Below the pieces are notes generated by a model. It did not search any database. It saw only the letters and a list, made by a program, of their open reading frames with translations, and had not been told where the DNA came from. From the NCBI RefSeq assembly GCF_001557535.2, contig NZ_CP014306.1, positions 2,170,001 to 2,234,000 on the forward strand: a stretch of 64,000 nucleotides of DNA, in the 5' to 3' direction. The DNA is from Burkholderia sp. PAMC 26561. Lineage in GTDB: Bacteria > Pseudomonadota > Gammaproteobacteria > Burkholderiales > Burkholderiaceae. This document shows, in pieces, positions 18,606 to 26,618 of the stretch; position 1 is the stretch's first letter, and the number at the start of each line of letters is the position of its first letter. The translations under genes and the position numbers were made by a program.

Positions 18606-19097
18606 ATGAAAACATCAGAACTGGAAGGCGCCGAGCTCGACTATTGGGTCGCGCGAGGGCTGCACGACTTCATCCGCGAAATCCATTTCACCGATGGTGG
18701 CCAGACCCTCGCCATTCGTGGCAATGACCGTGGACGCGCGTGGGATGGGCGGTTCTTGCCGTCATCGTCCTGGGAAGCTGCGTCGGTAGTGTTGGAGCGC
18801 GCGTGCCGGCTGGAAATGAGCGATCACGGGCGCGGCGAAGTCGTTTGCACCGCGGTGTTCGGCAAGGATGGCGGGGAAGTGGAGGGGCGTGGCGCGTCGT
18901 TGAGAGTTGCGTTGCTTCGCGCGTTTTTGCTGCACGCATTTGGCGAGACCGTGGACGACGAATATCCGCATCGTTCGCAAATGCTTTTGGGCGAGCGTGC
19001 GGAGCCGTTGGGCGAGCAGAGTTCGGTTGCGTCGGTTGATGATGCACCGGCGCCGGATGGACGTATCGGCGACATTGGTTCGGCCGCGCGCCAGTAA
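18606..19097 (+). CDS. DUF2591 (NinX-like) domain protein
   Basis: 163 residues. The N-terminus MKTSELEGAELDYWVAR is the hallmark of DUF2591, a small family first known from lambdoid phages (NinX) and also found in Burkholderia chromosomes. FLPSSSWEAASVVLER and LLRAFLLHAFGE continue the family pattern. The C-terminal 40 residues are low-complexity. Function unknown. It is an isolated gene facing two tRNA-Arg genes on the opposite strand; its terminator may be the hairpin at 19123-19155. Confidence 0.75.
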   Translation: MKTSELEGAELDYWVARGLHDFIREIHFTDGGQTLAIRGNDRGRAWDGRFLPSSSWEAASVVLERACRLEMSDHGRGEVVCTAVFGKDGGEVEGRGASLRVALLRAFLLHAFGETVDDEYPHRSQMLLGERAEPLGEQSSVASVDDAPAPDGRIGDIGSAARQ

Positions 19098-19122
19098 GCG
19101 CCGGGCATCAAACCGGCCCACA

Positions 19123-19155
19123 AACAAAAAGGGCCTTCCGCGAGGAAGGCCCTTC
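19123..19155 (-). terminator. Terminator of the tRNA-Arg pair
   Basis: A 10-bp stem (19130-19139 with 19144-19153, AGGGCCTTCC/GGAAGGCCCT) closed by a 4-nt loop. On the minus strand it is followed by TTTTTG. It ends tRNA-Arg transcription; on the plus strand it may also stop the DUF2591 transcript, although the T-tract on that side is poor. Confidence 0.8.
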
Positions 19156-19161
19156 TCAAAT

Positions 19162-19238
19162 TGGTGCGGCTGGCAGGATTCGAACCCACGACCCCTTGGT
19201 TCGTAGCCAAGTACTCTATCCATCTGAGCTACAGCCGC
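19162..19238 (-). tRNA. tRNA-Arg(ACG), copy 2
   Basis: 77 nt including encoded CCA. The acceptor GCGGCTG pairs with CAGCCGC; D arm TAGCTCAGATGGATAGAG; anticodon loop CTACGAA (ACG, read as ICG for CGU/CGC/CGA); T arm GGGTTCGAATCC. Identical in sequence to the copy at 19319-19395, separated by 80 bp and probably in one transcript. Confidence 0.97.
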
Positions 19239-19318
19239 ATGTGCAACAGGGTAATACAAAAATCGACTATGACAAACTAATACATGAAACGCTCGATGAG
19301 CAAAGCGTTTTGAAGAAG

Positions 19319-19395
19319 TGGTGCGGCTGGCAGGATTCGAACCCACGACCCCTTGGTTCGTAGCCAAGTACTCTATCCATCTGAGCTACAGCCGC
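19319..19395 (-). tRNA. tRNA-Arg(ACG), copy 1
   Basis: 77 nt including encoded CCA, the upstream member of the tandem pair on the minus strand. All arms and the ACG anticodon are the same as in the copy at 19162-19238. The spacer contains an AAACGCT/AGCGTTT hairpin that may aid processing. Confidence 0.97.
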
Positions 19396-19534
19396 ACGCG
19401 AGACCAAGAGTATAGCCAAGCTCTCCCAAAAAAGGAAGGGTTATGGCGCAATTTGTGTAATGCCGATCTTCTTCGTGTTACCTTGCACAGGAGCGATCTC
19501 GCCTTTCTATACGTTATTTTGAGCGGTTTGCACC

Positions 19535-20095
19535 ATGAATAAAGCATTTGTCAAAGAATCGGATGAGAGTGACGACGACCTCGATATCGAACAGCCGCCA
19601 GGCGTTCCGCCCGGCACCAAGAACTACATCACGCCGGCAGGGCACCTGCGCCTGCGTGATGAATTGCTGCATTTGCTCGATGTTGAACGTCCGGATGTCG
19701 TGAAGCTGCTCTCATGGGCGGCATCGAATGGTGACCGTTCGGAGAACGGCGACTACATCTATGGCAAGCGTCGATTGCGCGAGATCGACCGGCGTATCCG
19801 TTTTTTGACCAAGCGCCTGGATTTGGCAGAAGTGGTGGACAGCAGCCGGCAGGAGAACGTCGATCAGGTGTTTTTCGGTGCGACGGTGACGTATGCCGGC
19901 GACGATGGGGAAGAGCAGACGGTGACGATCGTGGGCGTGGACGAGGTGAATCTGGATGTAGGGCATGTGAGCTGGATATCGCCCATTGCGCGCGCGTTGC
20001 TCAAGGCGAAGGTTGGCGACACGGTGACGCTGCATACGCCGGCGGGCGTTCAACAGATCGATATCCTCGACGTGCACTATCCGCCGAAGACCTGA
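19535..20095 (+). CDS. greB: Transcription elongation factor GreB
   Basis: 186 residues; rescues backtracked RNA polymerase by stimulating transcript cleavage. An acidic N-terminal extension of about 25 residues precedes NYITPAGHLRLRDEL. The coiled-coil tip has the acidic catalytic residues in NGDRSENGDYIYGKRRLREI, the GreB version (GreA lacks the YGKRRLR segment). The C-terminal FKBP-like domain ends with the ISPIARALL and GDTVTLHTPAG motifs. A strong bidirectional terminator follows. Confidence 0.96.
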   Translation: MNKAFVKESDESDDDLDIEQPPGVPPGTKNYITPAGHLRLRDELLHLLDVERPDVVKLLSWAASNGDRSENGDYIYGKRRLREIDRRIRFLTKRLDLAEVVDSSRQENVDQVFFGATVTYAGDDGEEQTVTIVGVDEVNLDVGHVSWISPIARALLKAKVGDTVTLHTPAGVQQIDILDVHYPPKT

Positions 20096-20122
20096 GCCGG
20101 GATCACGCAAAACCTCGGGACG

Positions 20123-20152
20123 AAAAAAAGCGCCGCAAGCGGCGCTTTTTTC
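20123..20152. terminator. Bidirectional terminator between greB and porin
   Basis: Stem AAAAAAGCGCCG/CGGCGCTTTTTT with loop CAAG, with A- and T-tracts on both sides. It serves the convergent greB (+) and porin (-) genes. Confidence 0.9.
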
Positions 20153-20177
20153 ACATCGGTACTACCTGAATCAAAGC

Positions 20178-21332
20178 TTAGAAGCGGTGACGAATGCCAA
20201 CCGTTGCCGACACTTGATTCGGGGTCGACGACATGCCTACGCCCGTGATCGGAGCACCGAGGCCCGTGCCGTCGAGGTCGATTGCGTGAACGTACTCACC
20301 TTGCAGGTACACGTCAGTGCGCTTCGACAGCGAGTAAGCCGTTTGCAGGGCGAACTGATGGAACGAAGGCTTCTGACCGTCGATACGTGCGTCCGTGTAC
20401 GTGTACTCGCCAGCCAGGCTTAGTGCCGGGGTCAGCGCGTAACGGCCGTTCAACTCGTAGTTGTTGAAGCGGATGTAGTTGCCGGTCGCGACGCCGTTCG
20501 TTGCGCTGATTGCGCCGGCTGCGATGCCAACTGCATCTTCAAGCTTCGTTTGCGTGAACACGAAGCCAACCGTTGCCGGGCCGAACGCGTAGTTCAAGCC
20601 AGCACCGTACGTGCGCTGCGTGCCAGCCACGAACGTGTTGTCGCCTGCAACTGCACCACCCGTGTTCGACAGTGCGGCGTTGATGTTCGCGCCGGTCGTG
20701 TCGTTGTTGAGTTGCAAGTAAGCAGCAGCGATGTTCAACGGACCGTAGTTATACGACGCGCCAACGCTGTATGCACGGTTGTTTGCGAAACCGTCAGCCT
20801 GGTTCGAGAAGCCGTACTGCGCGCCGAACTTGAAGCCAGCGTAGTTCGCGCTCTGGTACTTGACCGAGTTGTTGATACGGAACGAGTTGTCGAGGTTGTC
20901 GTTGTCGAACGGGTGGGCGAACTGCGTACCACCGTACTGCGTGCCGGTCAGAGCCAACGGGCCCAGGTAGTCAACCACTGAGTCATATTGACGACCGAGG
21001 GTCACAGCACCGTATTGCGTGCTCGACAGACCAACGAATGCTTGACGGCCGAATTCGCGACCACCTTGACCCAGCGTGCCGTTAGCAATGCTGAAGCCGT
21101 TTTCCAACGTGAAGATTGCCTTCAGGCCACCACCGAGGTCTTCAGCGCCGCGCAGGCCCCAACGGCTGCCGTTCACTGAGCCGCTCGTCATCTTGAAGTT
21201 GTGTTGGCCGCCTTGGTTGTTCGTGTACGTCAGGCCAGCGTCGATCAAACCGTACAGCGTCACGCTGCTTTGTGCGTGAGCAGCGGTAGCAAATACGCCC
21301 GTCAGGGCGGCGACCATGAGAGTCTTTTTCAT
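20178..21332 (-). CDS. Gram-negative trimeric porin (Opc-like)
   Basis: A 384-residue outer-membrane general porin. A 20-residue signal peptide ends AAHA-QSSVTLYG. SSVTLYGLIDAGL is the standard first beta strand; SRWGLRGAEDLGGGLKAIF and GRQAFVGLSS follow; it ends in VGIRHRF with the terminal Phe required for BAM recognition. ATG at 21332 with GGAG upstream. Its leader runs into a long intergenic region that also holds a candidate small RNA on the other strand. Confidence 0.95.
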   Translation of the reverse strand: MKKTLMVAALTGVFATAAHAQSSVTLYGLIDAGLTYTNNQGGQHNFKMTSGSVNGSRWGLRGAEDLGGGLKAIFTLENGFSIANGTLGQGGREFGRQAFVGLSSTQYGAVTLGRQYDSVVDYLGPLALTGTQYGGTQFAHPFDNDNLDNSFRINNSVKYQSANYAGFKFGAQYGFSNQADGFANNRAYSVGASYNYGPLNIAAAYLQLNNDTTGANINAALSNTGGAVAGDNTFVAGTQRTYGAGLNYAFGPATVGFVFTQTKLEDAVGIAAGAISATNGVATGNYIRFNNYELNGRYALTPALSLAGEYTYTDARIDGQKPSFHQFALQTAYSLSKRTDVYLQGEYVHAIDLDGTGLGAPITGVGMSSTPNQVSATVGIRHRF

Positions 21333-21741
21333 CTTTGTAACTCCGAGAGCAGTTTGGGTCTGACAACCCAGGCTTGAAGGAAACCTTCACTCCGACGCGC
21401 TGCGAGAGGCGCTGTCAGATGAATTCGTGTGGCAATGAATTGACACAGTCGTTTCCGGACCAGACGAAGTGTAAAGACGGTGTTACAGCGATGGCATTCC
21501 GATTTCCGCAATAAAGTATTCTGCTATCGGCAATGATCGTAAAATTCCAACGAAGGCTTGACTGGCAAGGAGTTGCGGGGAATTGGGAAGGGTGATGCGC
21601 ACGTGTCAACAACGTGTCGTTGCGCAATTGCTACAACTTCTATCGTTAAAATACAACGCCAATAATCCGAAAAGGCGATTGTTGACGGAACCGCAATAGA
21701 TGATTGCCAGAAGTGTGGATGATTCCCCGGTAATGCATGGC
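21333..21741 (-). promoter_or_regulatory. Porin upstream region
   Basis: About 400 bp without a supported gene. It must contain the porin promoter and leader on the minus strand. I see no consensus -35/-10 pair that I would defend. The leader includes a short GAAGG/CCTTC repeat near 21378. The stretch is more AT-rich than the coding regions around it. Confidence 0.4.
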
Positions 21742-21747
21742 TATACT
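21742..21747 (+). promoter_or_regulatory. -10 box for the candidate small RNA
   Basis: TATACT, 5/6 match to the sigma-70 -10 consensus, placed so that transcription would start near 21754, just before the first hairpin. The -35 region (ATGATT) is poor, so an activator or a different sigma factor may be involved. Confidence 0.4.
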
Positions 21748-21753
21748 TAAATC

Positions 21754-21836
21754 GCTGCTTTCCGAAGCAGACTTTTTCGTTGACGGAAAAGATCTCCAAA
21801 CCTTGTCAGCGCGACTTCACCGTCGCGCTTTTTTTT
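21754..21836 (+). ncRNA. Candidate small RNA with three hairpins and poly-U terminator
   Basis: About 83 nt. Hairpin 1: CTGCTT/AAGCAG (21755-21760 with 21765-21770), loop TCCG. Hairpin 2: CTTTTTCG/CGGAAAAG (21772-21779 with 21784-21791), loop TTGA, one G-U pair. Hairpin 3: AGCGCGAC/GTCGCGCT (21808-21815 with 21822-21829), followed by eight T, a strong intrinsic terminator. No plus-strand protein gene lies between greB's terminator and here, so the terminator needs its own transcript. The single-stranded 21792-21807 segment could be a target-pairing or Hfq-binding region. I do not recognise a named family. Confidence 0.55.
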
Positions 21837-21904
21837 CGTCTAAACCGCGAAAAGCGGATTCACGAGGAATCCGCTTGGTGCAATCTCAGTCTTCCACGAA
21901 AACC

Positions 21905-22174
21905 TCAGAATGCAGGCTCCATTTCTTCTTTAGCCTGCCCCGGTGCGTCTTCAACCTGGGTTTCAAGCGACAGAGGAGCCGCAAAAGTCCAGTCTTCCAT
22001 TACGTACCGCCGAGCATCCATTGGTGATGACAACAAGTTTTGCCAGTGATCCCCATGCCACGCTGGATCGAAATCGAGTAAAGACAACGTTTGTGCTTCT
22101 GATGTTTCCACTGCGGGTTGAGGGCCTACCAGAGTCCTGATCCACGAAAACATGCTTTTGAGTTCGGTCGTCAC
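21905..22174 (-). CDS. Small hypothetical protein (89 aa), GTG start
   Basis: Unknown function. The start is GTG at 22174, chosen because a perfect AAGGAGG lies 7 nt upstream; an ATG in between runs into a stop after two codons. The product has a short amphipathic or hydrophobic N-terminus (MFSWIRTLVG), a central WHGDHWQNLL segment rich in Trp, and an acidic C-terminus. No signal peptide is obvious. It lies between the candidate small RNA and the exonuclease gene, on its own transcript. Confidence 0.6.
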   Translation of the reverse strand: MTTELKSMFSWIRTLVGPQPAVETSEAQTLSLLDFDPAWHGDHWQNLLSSPMDARRYVMEDWTFAAPLSLETQVEDAPGQAKEEMEPAF

Positions 22175-22445
22175 GACATGACCTCCTTAAAAAGTGTTTG
22201 CGGTACACATCCATGATGCCGAGCGTCTGCTTCGGTAACAAGACTCGTAAACGCTTACGATTCGATAAAACTGGTTACATCGCAAGTAAATTATGCCGAT
22301 GGCGATTTTCGGAGCCCGATTTCGCAAATGTTGCGATGAATCGTCCTTTCAATCTCCGAACTCAATAGGCGAATTGCATGAATTCGAAGGGCGGACGGCC
22401 CGTGGGCTAAAATGGGCTGACTCTCTCTATTAGTGGTCAGCAGCC

Positions 22446-23591
22446 TTGCTCCCAACCGTTTCCAATCTCTATTGTGCCGAGCCGCTGGTTTTTGTCGATC
22501 TGGAGACAACGGGCGGAAGCCTGGGTGTTCATCGAATCACTGAAATTGGTGTGGTCGAAGTCGGCCCGGCGGGTGTGACGCAATGGAGTTCGCTCGTCAA
22601 TCCGCAGCAGCCCATTCCATTCTTCATTCAGCAACTCACCGGAATCAGCGATTCAATGGTGCGTGATGCGCCGACTTTCGATGTCATCGCGCATGATCTT
22701 CTGGCGCGTCTCGACGGCAGATTGTTCGTGGCTCACAACGCGCGCTTCGATCACGGCTTTCTGCGCAGCGAATTCAAACGACACGGCATCAGGTTTCAGC
22801 CGGACGTTCTGTGCACGGTGCAGTTGTCGCGCGCGATCTATCCTACCGAGCGCCGGCACGGTCTGGATGCGTTGATCGAGCGGCACGCGCTGGTTCCGTT
22901 TGCCCGTCACCGGGCACTCGCCGATGCCGATCTTCTCTGGCAGTTCTGGCAGCACCTCCACAACGCGCATTCCGCCGATATTCTCCGCGGTCATATAGAT
23001 CAGGTCACGCGGCGCTTCCGGCTGGCCGGGGATATCGATGAAGACACCATCGAGCGCATTCCGGCGGGTTGTGGCGTCTATGTGTTCTACGGCGAAAACG
23101 ACGTGCCGCTTTATGTGGGGCGAAGCGTGCGTTTGCGTCAGCGCGTGCGCGCGCATTTGACGGGTATGAAGCGGTCCGCGAAGGAACAGCGGCTTGCGGA
23201 ACTCGTGAGGCGCGTCGAGTGGACGGGGACGGGCGGTGAGATTGGCGCGATGCTCGAGGAAGGGCGTTCGATTGCGCGGCTTGGTCCGGCGCATAACCGT
23301 GTATCGAAAGCACGTCGCGACGATCCGCGCGGCGCGCCATGGACGCATCCCGGCGCAATTGCGATCGAAGAGGCGGACGCCACGACCGGCGCGCGCGCCT
23401 GGCATGTGGTCGACGGGTGGCAGTTTTTCGGCACGGCAACTTCTCTCGACGAAGCTGCGCGCCTGCGTTCGTCCGCAGCATTGGCGGTCTTCGAGTTGTC
23501 GACCTATCGAATTCTCAGCGAGCGGTTGTCGCGTGGATTGAAGATCGTGCCGCTCGGGGTTGCAATGCTGGTTGGCACCGAATCCGCTTAA
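22446..23591 (+). CDS. DnaQ-like 3'-5' exonuclease fused to GIY-YIG nuclease domain
   Basis: 381 residues. Residues about 12-170 are a DEDDh exonuclease like the Pol III epsilon subunit: FVDLETTGG (ExoI), VAHNARFDHGF (ExoII), HRALADADLLW (ExoIII). Residues about 205-290 form a GIY-YIG (UvrC/Cho-type) domain: GCGVYVFYGENDVPLYVGRS, RLRQRVRAHL and the EIGAMLEEG Glu. Both active sites look intact. This fusion is known in other proteobacteria and is likely a DNA repair nuclease. No ATG exists near the N-terminus; TTG 22446 is the best start and lacks a good Shine-Dalgarno. Confidence 0.88.
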   Translation: MLPTVSNLYCAEPLVFVDLETTGGSLGVHRITEIGVVEVGPAGVTQWSSLVNPQQPIPFFIQQLTGISDSMVRDAPTFDVIAHDLLARLDGRLFVAHNARFDHGFLRSEFKRHGIRFQPDVLCTVQLSRAIYPTERRHGLDALIERHALVPFARHRALADADLLWQFWQHLHNAHSADILRGHIDQVTRRFRLAGDIDEDTIERIPAGCGVYVFYGENDVPLYVGRSVRLRQRVRAHLTGMKRSAKEQRLAELVRRVEWTGTGGEIGAMLEEGRSIARLGPAHNRVSKARRDDPRGAPWTHPGAIAIEEADATTGARAWHVVDGWQFFGTATSLDEAARLRSSAALAVFELSTYRILSERLSRGLKIVPLGVAMLVGTESA

Positions 23592-24193
23592 CCCACAGCC
23601 CCGACGCCTCCCGCGCAGACGTGCGATAACGCGCGTGTCAGCGGCGCATTCTGGGTCGAGTCGTAGCGCGTCATATGTTTCCATCGAGCGATGCTGTCGG
23701 AGAGGCGCACCGGGCAGTCATCGGCGTGACGCAAGGGCTCCACGCGGGCCAGCGCGCCAAGCAGCGAATTTGTCACGCGATCGAGTTGCGGCCGGGTATC
23801 TCGGGCGAGATCCGGTGGCGTGCCTTCCGGCGGACGGGACTTGCGCCAGTTGTCGAAAAGGGCGTTCTGCACATCCTTGCTCGCCTCGATCTGATCACGA
23901 AAGAAATCTCGCGCGAACGCCGGATCGATTCCGGCGGCCTTCGCCTGACTGTCAATGCGGGAAAGCAGCGCGGCCTCGCGGGGTTGATCGGTGATGGATT
24001 CGTGATTCGCCCATTTCCAGCGTGCGACAGGTTCAGCCAGAGCCAAACGTTGCGACGATAACGCGATGAGATTGGTGAGCGGAGTATCGTCGCCGTCGGC
24101 TAGAGCATTCGATGCAAACGTCGCGGCGATCGTCATGGACGTGGCGGCAAAAGCGATGGTCCGCAGAGTACGCAAGAAGGAAGTGGAGAGCAT
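23588..24193 (-). CDS. Secreted (AroQ-gamma) chorismate mutase
   Basis: 201 residues with an N-terminal signal peptide ending near ASNALA. The mature part matches gamma-class AroQ: LIALSSQRLALAEPVARWKWANH, then AALLSRIDSQAKAAGIDPAFARDFFRDQIEASKDVQ. It converts chorismate to prephenate in the periplasm, a role still debated for these exported enzymes. The 3' end overlaps the exonuclease gene's 3' end by 4 bp (convergent). It lies downstream of a 48-aa gene on the same strand. Confidence 0.9.
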   Translation of the reverse strand: MLSTSFLRTLRTIAFAATSMTIAATFASNALADGDDTPLTNLIALSSQRLALAEPVARWKWANHESITDQPREAALLSRIDSQAKAAGIDPAFARDFFRDQIEASKDVQNALFDNWRKSRPPEGTPPDLARDTRPQLDRVTNSLLGALARVEPLRHADDCPVRLSDSIARWKHMTRYDSTQNAPLTRALSHVCAGGVGAVG

Positions 24194-24387
24194 GAGCGGC
24201 CGTTAGCGTGCGAAGAGCCGCAGCTTAACCCACGATGTTTGAAATGGTTGTCACATTGTGATGCGCGCGGCCGCGCACGGCATCACAGAGGAGAGATGTC
24301 GCGAAACTCAGGCGTGTAGCGGCCGCAGTCCGCGCGCGGTCCACACAAAGCCGGCACACGCATGGCGCATGCGAAAATTTTCAGCAA

Positions 24388-24534
24388 TTACTTCGAGTCG
24401 CACAGGTTGCGTTGTTCGTCGAAGAAGGCCCGGACATGCTCCGGCAATTCCGCGAGGAATTCGACTGCGACCGGATCTTGATCCGGACAGCGCACCTTGT
24501 CGGGCGTCGGAATTTTGGTCGGTTTGGCGTCCAT
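24388..24534 (-). CDS. Small hypothetical protein (48 aa)
   Basis: ATG at 24534 with GGAGAG 9 nt upstream; the frame upstream is not protein-like. The product begins MDAKPTKIPTPDKVRCPDQD and ends with an acidic amphipathic segment (VEFLAELPEHVRAFFDEQ) containing two Cys in all. No family recognised. It lies 194 bp before chorismate mutase on the same strand. Confidence 0.5.
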   Translation of the reverse strand: MDAKPTKIPTPDKVRCPDQDPVAVEFLAELPEHVRAFFDEQRNLCDSK

Positions 24535-25067
24535 CACTTTCTCTCCTTGTATGAGGTCGATTATCAATCTCGACTCTGGCTTCGCGCTAGCGTCGAATGC
24601 GCGGTTGGAACTTTTCCGGTTTCTTTGTTGCTTTAACGGAACAACCCTGAGGTGACTTAAGCGTCTCACAAGTTAATCCGTCGGTATTGGCTTCTGCCTT
24701 TATTGCCGATACCCATGCTGCTTTGCGGCAAATATTTCGCCGGATGCTTCAAACTCTGCGTGATGCGCCAGATGCGCTATTCGGCGTGGCGCAAACCGCT
24801 GAATAACGCGTCCTCCTATTATTGATAACGGCAGCATTTCGGCTCGGTTGACCAAATTATTAACTTTTAAAAAGCTTTTTGCTCTCGATGCGTTTGGCAG
24901 CGCACATTCCCATAGAAACGAATGTTCGCAAATCAGATAAATCCGAAACATCGATAAAGCGACGTGAATATGTTCGTTTTACGATGAGTTTAAATTCCGG
25001 GCTTAACGCATTACTTTAAGTGTGCGGCGTGAAGCATTGCAGCGAAAGAATATTTAGCGCTGAAGGG
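24535..25067. other. AT-rich intergenic region without a supported gene
   Basis: 533 bp, visibly richer in A/T than its surroundings. An imperfect inverted repeat GGTATTGGC/GCCGATACC (24683-24691 with 24705-24713) is present without a T-tract. Short open frames exist but none has a Shine-Dalgarno or recognisable product. It should hold the mdtP transcript end and the promoter of the 48-aa gene. Confidence 0.4.
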
Positions 25068-26618
25068 CTAGTTGGACCGCGCTGCAACCGAATCAATCGA
25101 GCCGGTTGCAAGCGCCAATGCGGCCGCCGCCGAGAGCGCGCCGCTGTAACTGTCCGCGCTTGCGTTTTTCGCGACCAGCAGTTGGTTCTGTGCGAGCAAC
25201 GCGTCAGTGATCGAACCCACGCCTTGGCGGTATGCGTCGAACGCGGCGTCGTACGTGGTCTGCGCGGCGCTCAGCAATTCGCTCGCGGCGGCGTTCGCGG
25301 CAAGGCTCGTCTGCAGTGTGTTCTGGGCGGTGACAATCTGCCGGACCGCTTCTTCGCGGCTTCGGGCGAGGCGGGTGGACGCACTGTCGGCATCGTTGCG
25401 TGCCTGTGCGAGCACGGCCTGCCGCAAGCCGCCGTCGTATAACGGAATGGTCACGCCGACGATCACGCTGCCGCCGTAGCGGCCGCCGCTCAGGTTCACC
25501 GTCGGCAATTGCTGGCCGATGCTCGGAACAGCCGATATGGAAGAACTGCCGGTGTTGTACGCACCGTTCGCCGAGAGAAAAACCTTCGGCATGAATTCCG
25601 ACTCGGCGGACTTTACTTTTGCGAAATTGATTCGTTCGGCGGCATAGGCGCTTAGCACGTCGGGGCGCCGGGCAATCGCGTCCGACACGATCCGCTCGAT
25701 TGAATCGTTCACCGGTGACGGAAGCGTGCGCGCCGGCATCACGGCGATCATGGGTTGCGATAACGGCGATATTCCCATGGCCGAAATCAGCATCAGATAG
25801 GAATTGCTCTCGACGCCCTGCGCCTGGACCAGCGCGAGCTTCGCCTGCGCGCGGTTCTGGTTGGCCTGCGCGACTTCGATGACCGTGCCGATGCCATGTT
25901 TGTAGCGCGATTGCGCGGCGGCGAAAATGGCTTCGGCGTTGTCCAGGCCTTGCCGCGTGGTGGCAATACGGGCGCGCGCCGCCTGATAGGTATAGAACGC
26001 GACGCTGACATCGAAAATCACTTGCTGGTGAACCGCGGTAAAGCCGATGTTCGCCATCACCGAACCCTGCGACGCCGCCTCGACGCGTGCGGCGCGTCCG
26101 CCGAAATCGAAGAGCAGCCATTGCAGCGACAGCACCGATGTCGCGCCGTGTCCCGAGCCATTGGTTGACGAACCGTCGAACGCCGACGAGTTCGGGCCCT
26201 GGGTGGCCGCGTACTGTCCCATTGCTGCTATCGATAATTGCGGAAGGTACGCGCCCTTGGTAATGCCTGCCGCCAGCGCTGCGTTGCGCGCATCGTTCCA
26301 CGCAATACGCGTCAGCGGATTCGCCGATTCCGCCAGATCGATTAGTTCGGCCAACTCGTACGCATGTGACTGCGATAGCGCCGGAGGAGGGCGAACGGCG
26401 GCGAGCGCGGGATTCGCGGGCAATTGATAGTTGCTTGCCAACACCGATCCTGCTGATCCCGTCGCCGGCCCGGGCACGATGGCGCCCGTCGAATCCGTCT
26501 TTGGCTGCCAAGGATGGTCGGGGCTCTCGGGCGCCATATCGATGGACGATGTCGCGCACCCGGCCAGACCCGCCGCCGTCAGGATTGCCAGTGCGAAGGA
26601 AGGCTTAAGCCGCAGCAT
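25068..26618 (-). CDS. mdtP: Outer-membrane efflux lipoprotein, TolC/NodT family (MdtP-like)
   Basis: 516 residues; the outer-membrane channel of a tripartite efflux system. Signal peptide with lipobox LAGC (Cys21). Two TolC-type repeats follow, with ITKGAYLPQLSIAAMGQY and long coiled-coil-like segments (LDNAEAIFAAAQSRYKHGIG; LLSAAQTTYDAAFDAYRQGVG). The ATG at 26618 overlaps the end of mdtO by 14 bp. Last gene of ytcA-mdtN-mdtO-mdtP; the symbol is assigned from gene order and family, not from a database search. Confidence 0.88.
   Translation of the reverse strand: MLRLKPSFALAILTAAGLAGCATSSIDMAPESPDHPWQPKTDSTGAIVPGPATGSAGSVLASNYQLPANPALAAVRPPPALSQSHAYELAELIDLAESANPLTRIAWNDARNAALAAGITKGAYLPQLSIAAMGQYAATQGPNSSAFDGSSTNGSGHGATSVLSLQWLLFDFGGRAARVEAASQGSVMANIGFTAVHQQVIFDVSVAFYTYQAARARIATTRQGLDNAEAIFAAAQSRYKHGIGTVIEVAQANQNRAQAKLALVQAQGVESNSYLMLISAMGISPLSQPMIAVMPARTLPSPVNDSIERIVSDAIARRPDVLSAYAAERINFAKVKSAESEFMPKVFLSANGAYNTGSSSISAVPSIGQQLPTVNLSGGRYGGSVIVGVTIPLYDGGLRQAVLAQARNDADSASTRLARSREEAVRQIVTAQNTLQTSLAANAAASELLSAAQTTYDAAFDAYRQGVGSITDALLAQNQLLVAKNASADSYSGALSAAAALALATGSIDSVAARSN

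Noticed and set aside
19239..19318. tRNA-Arg duplication with spacer as a possible phage attachment site
   Set aside because: No integrase, no partial tRNA repeat at a distance; a plain tandem duplication explains it.
21737..22027. Plus-strand frame over the candidate small RNA
   Set aside because: No Shine-Dalgarno; its start overlaps the -10 box and its body reads through a strong terminator.
24700..24951. 83-codon minus-strand frame in the AT-rich gap
   Set aside because: No Shine-Dalgarno, no recognisable domain, irregular composition.
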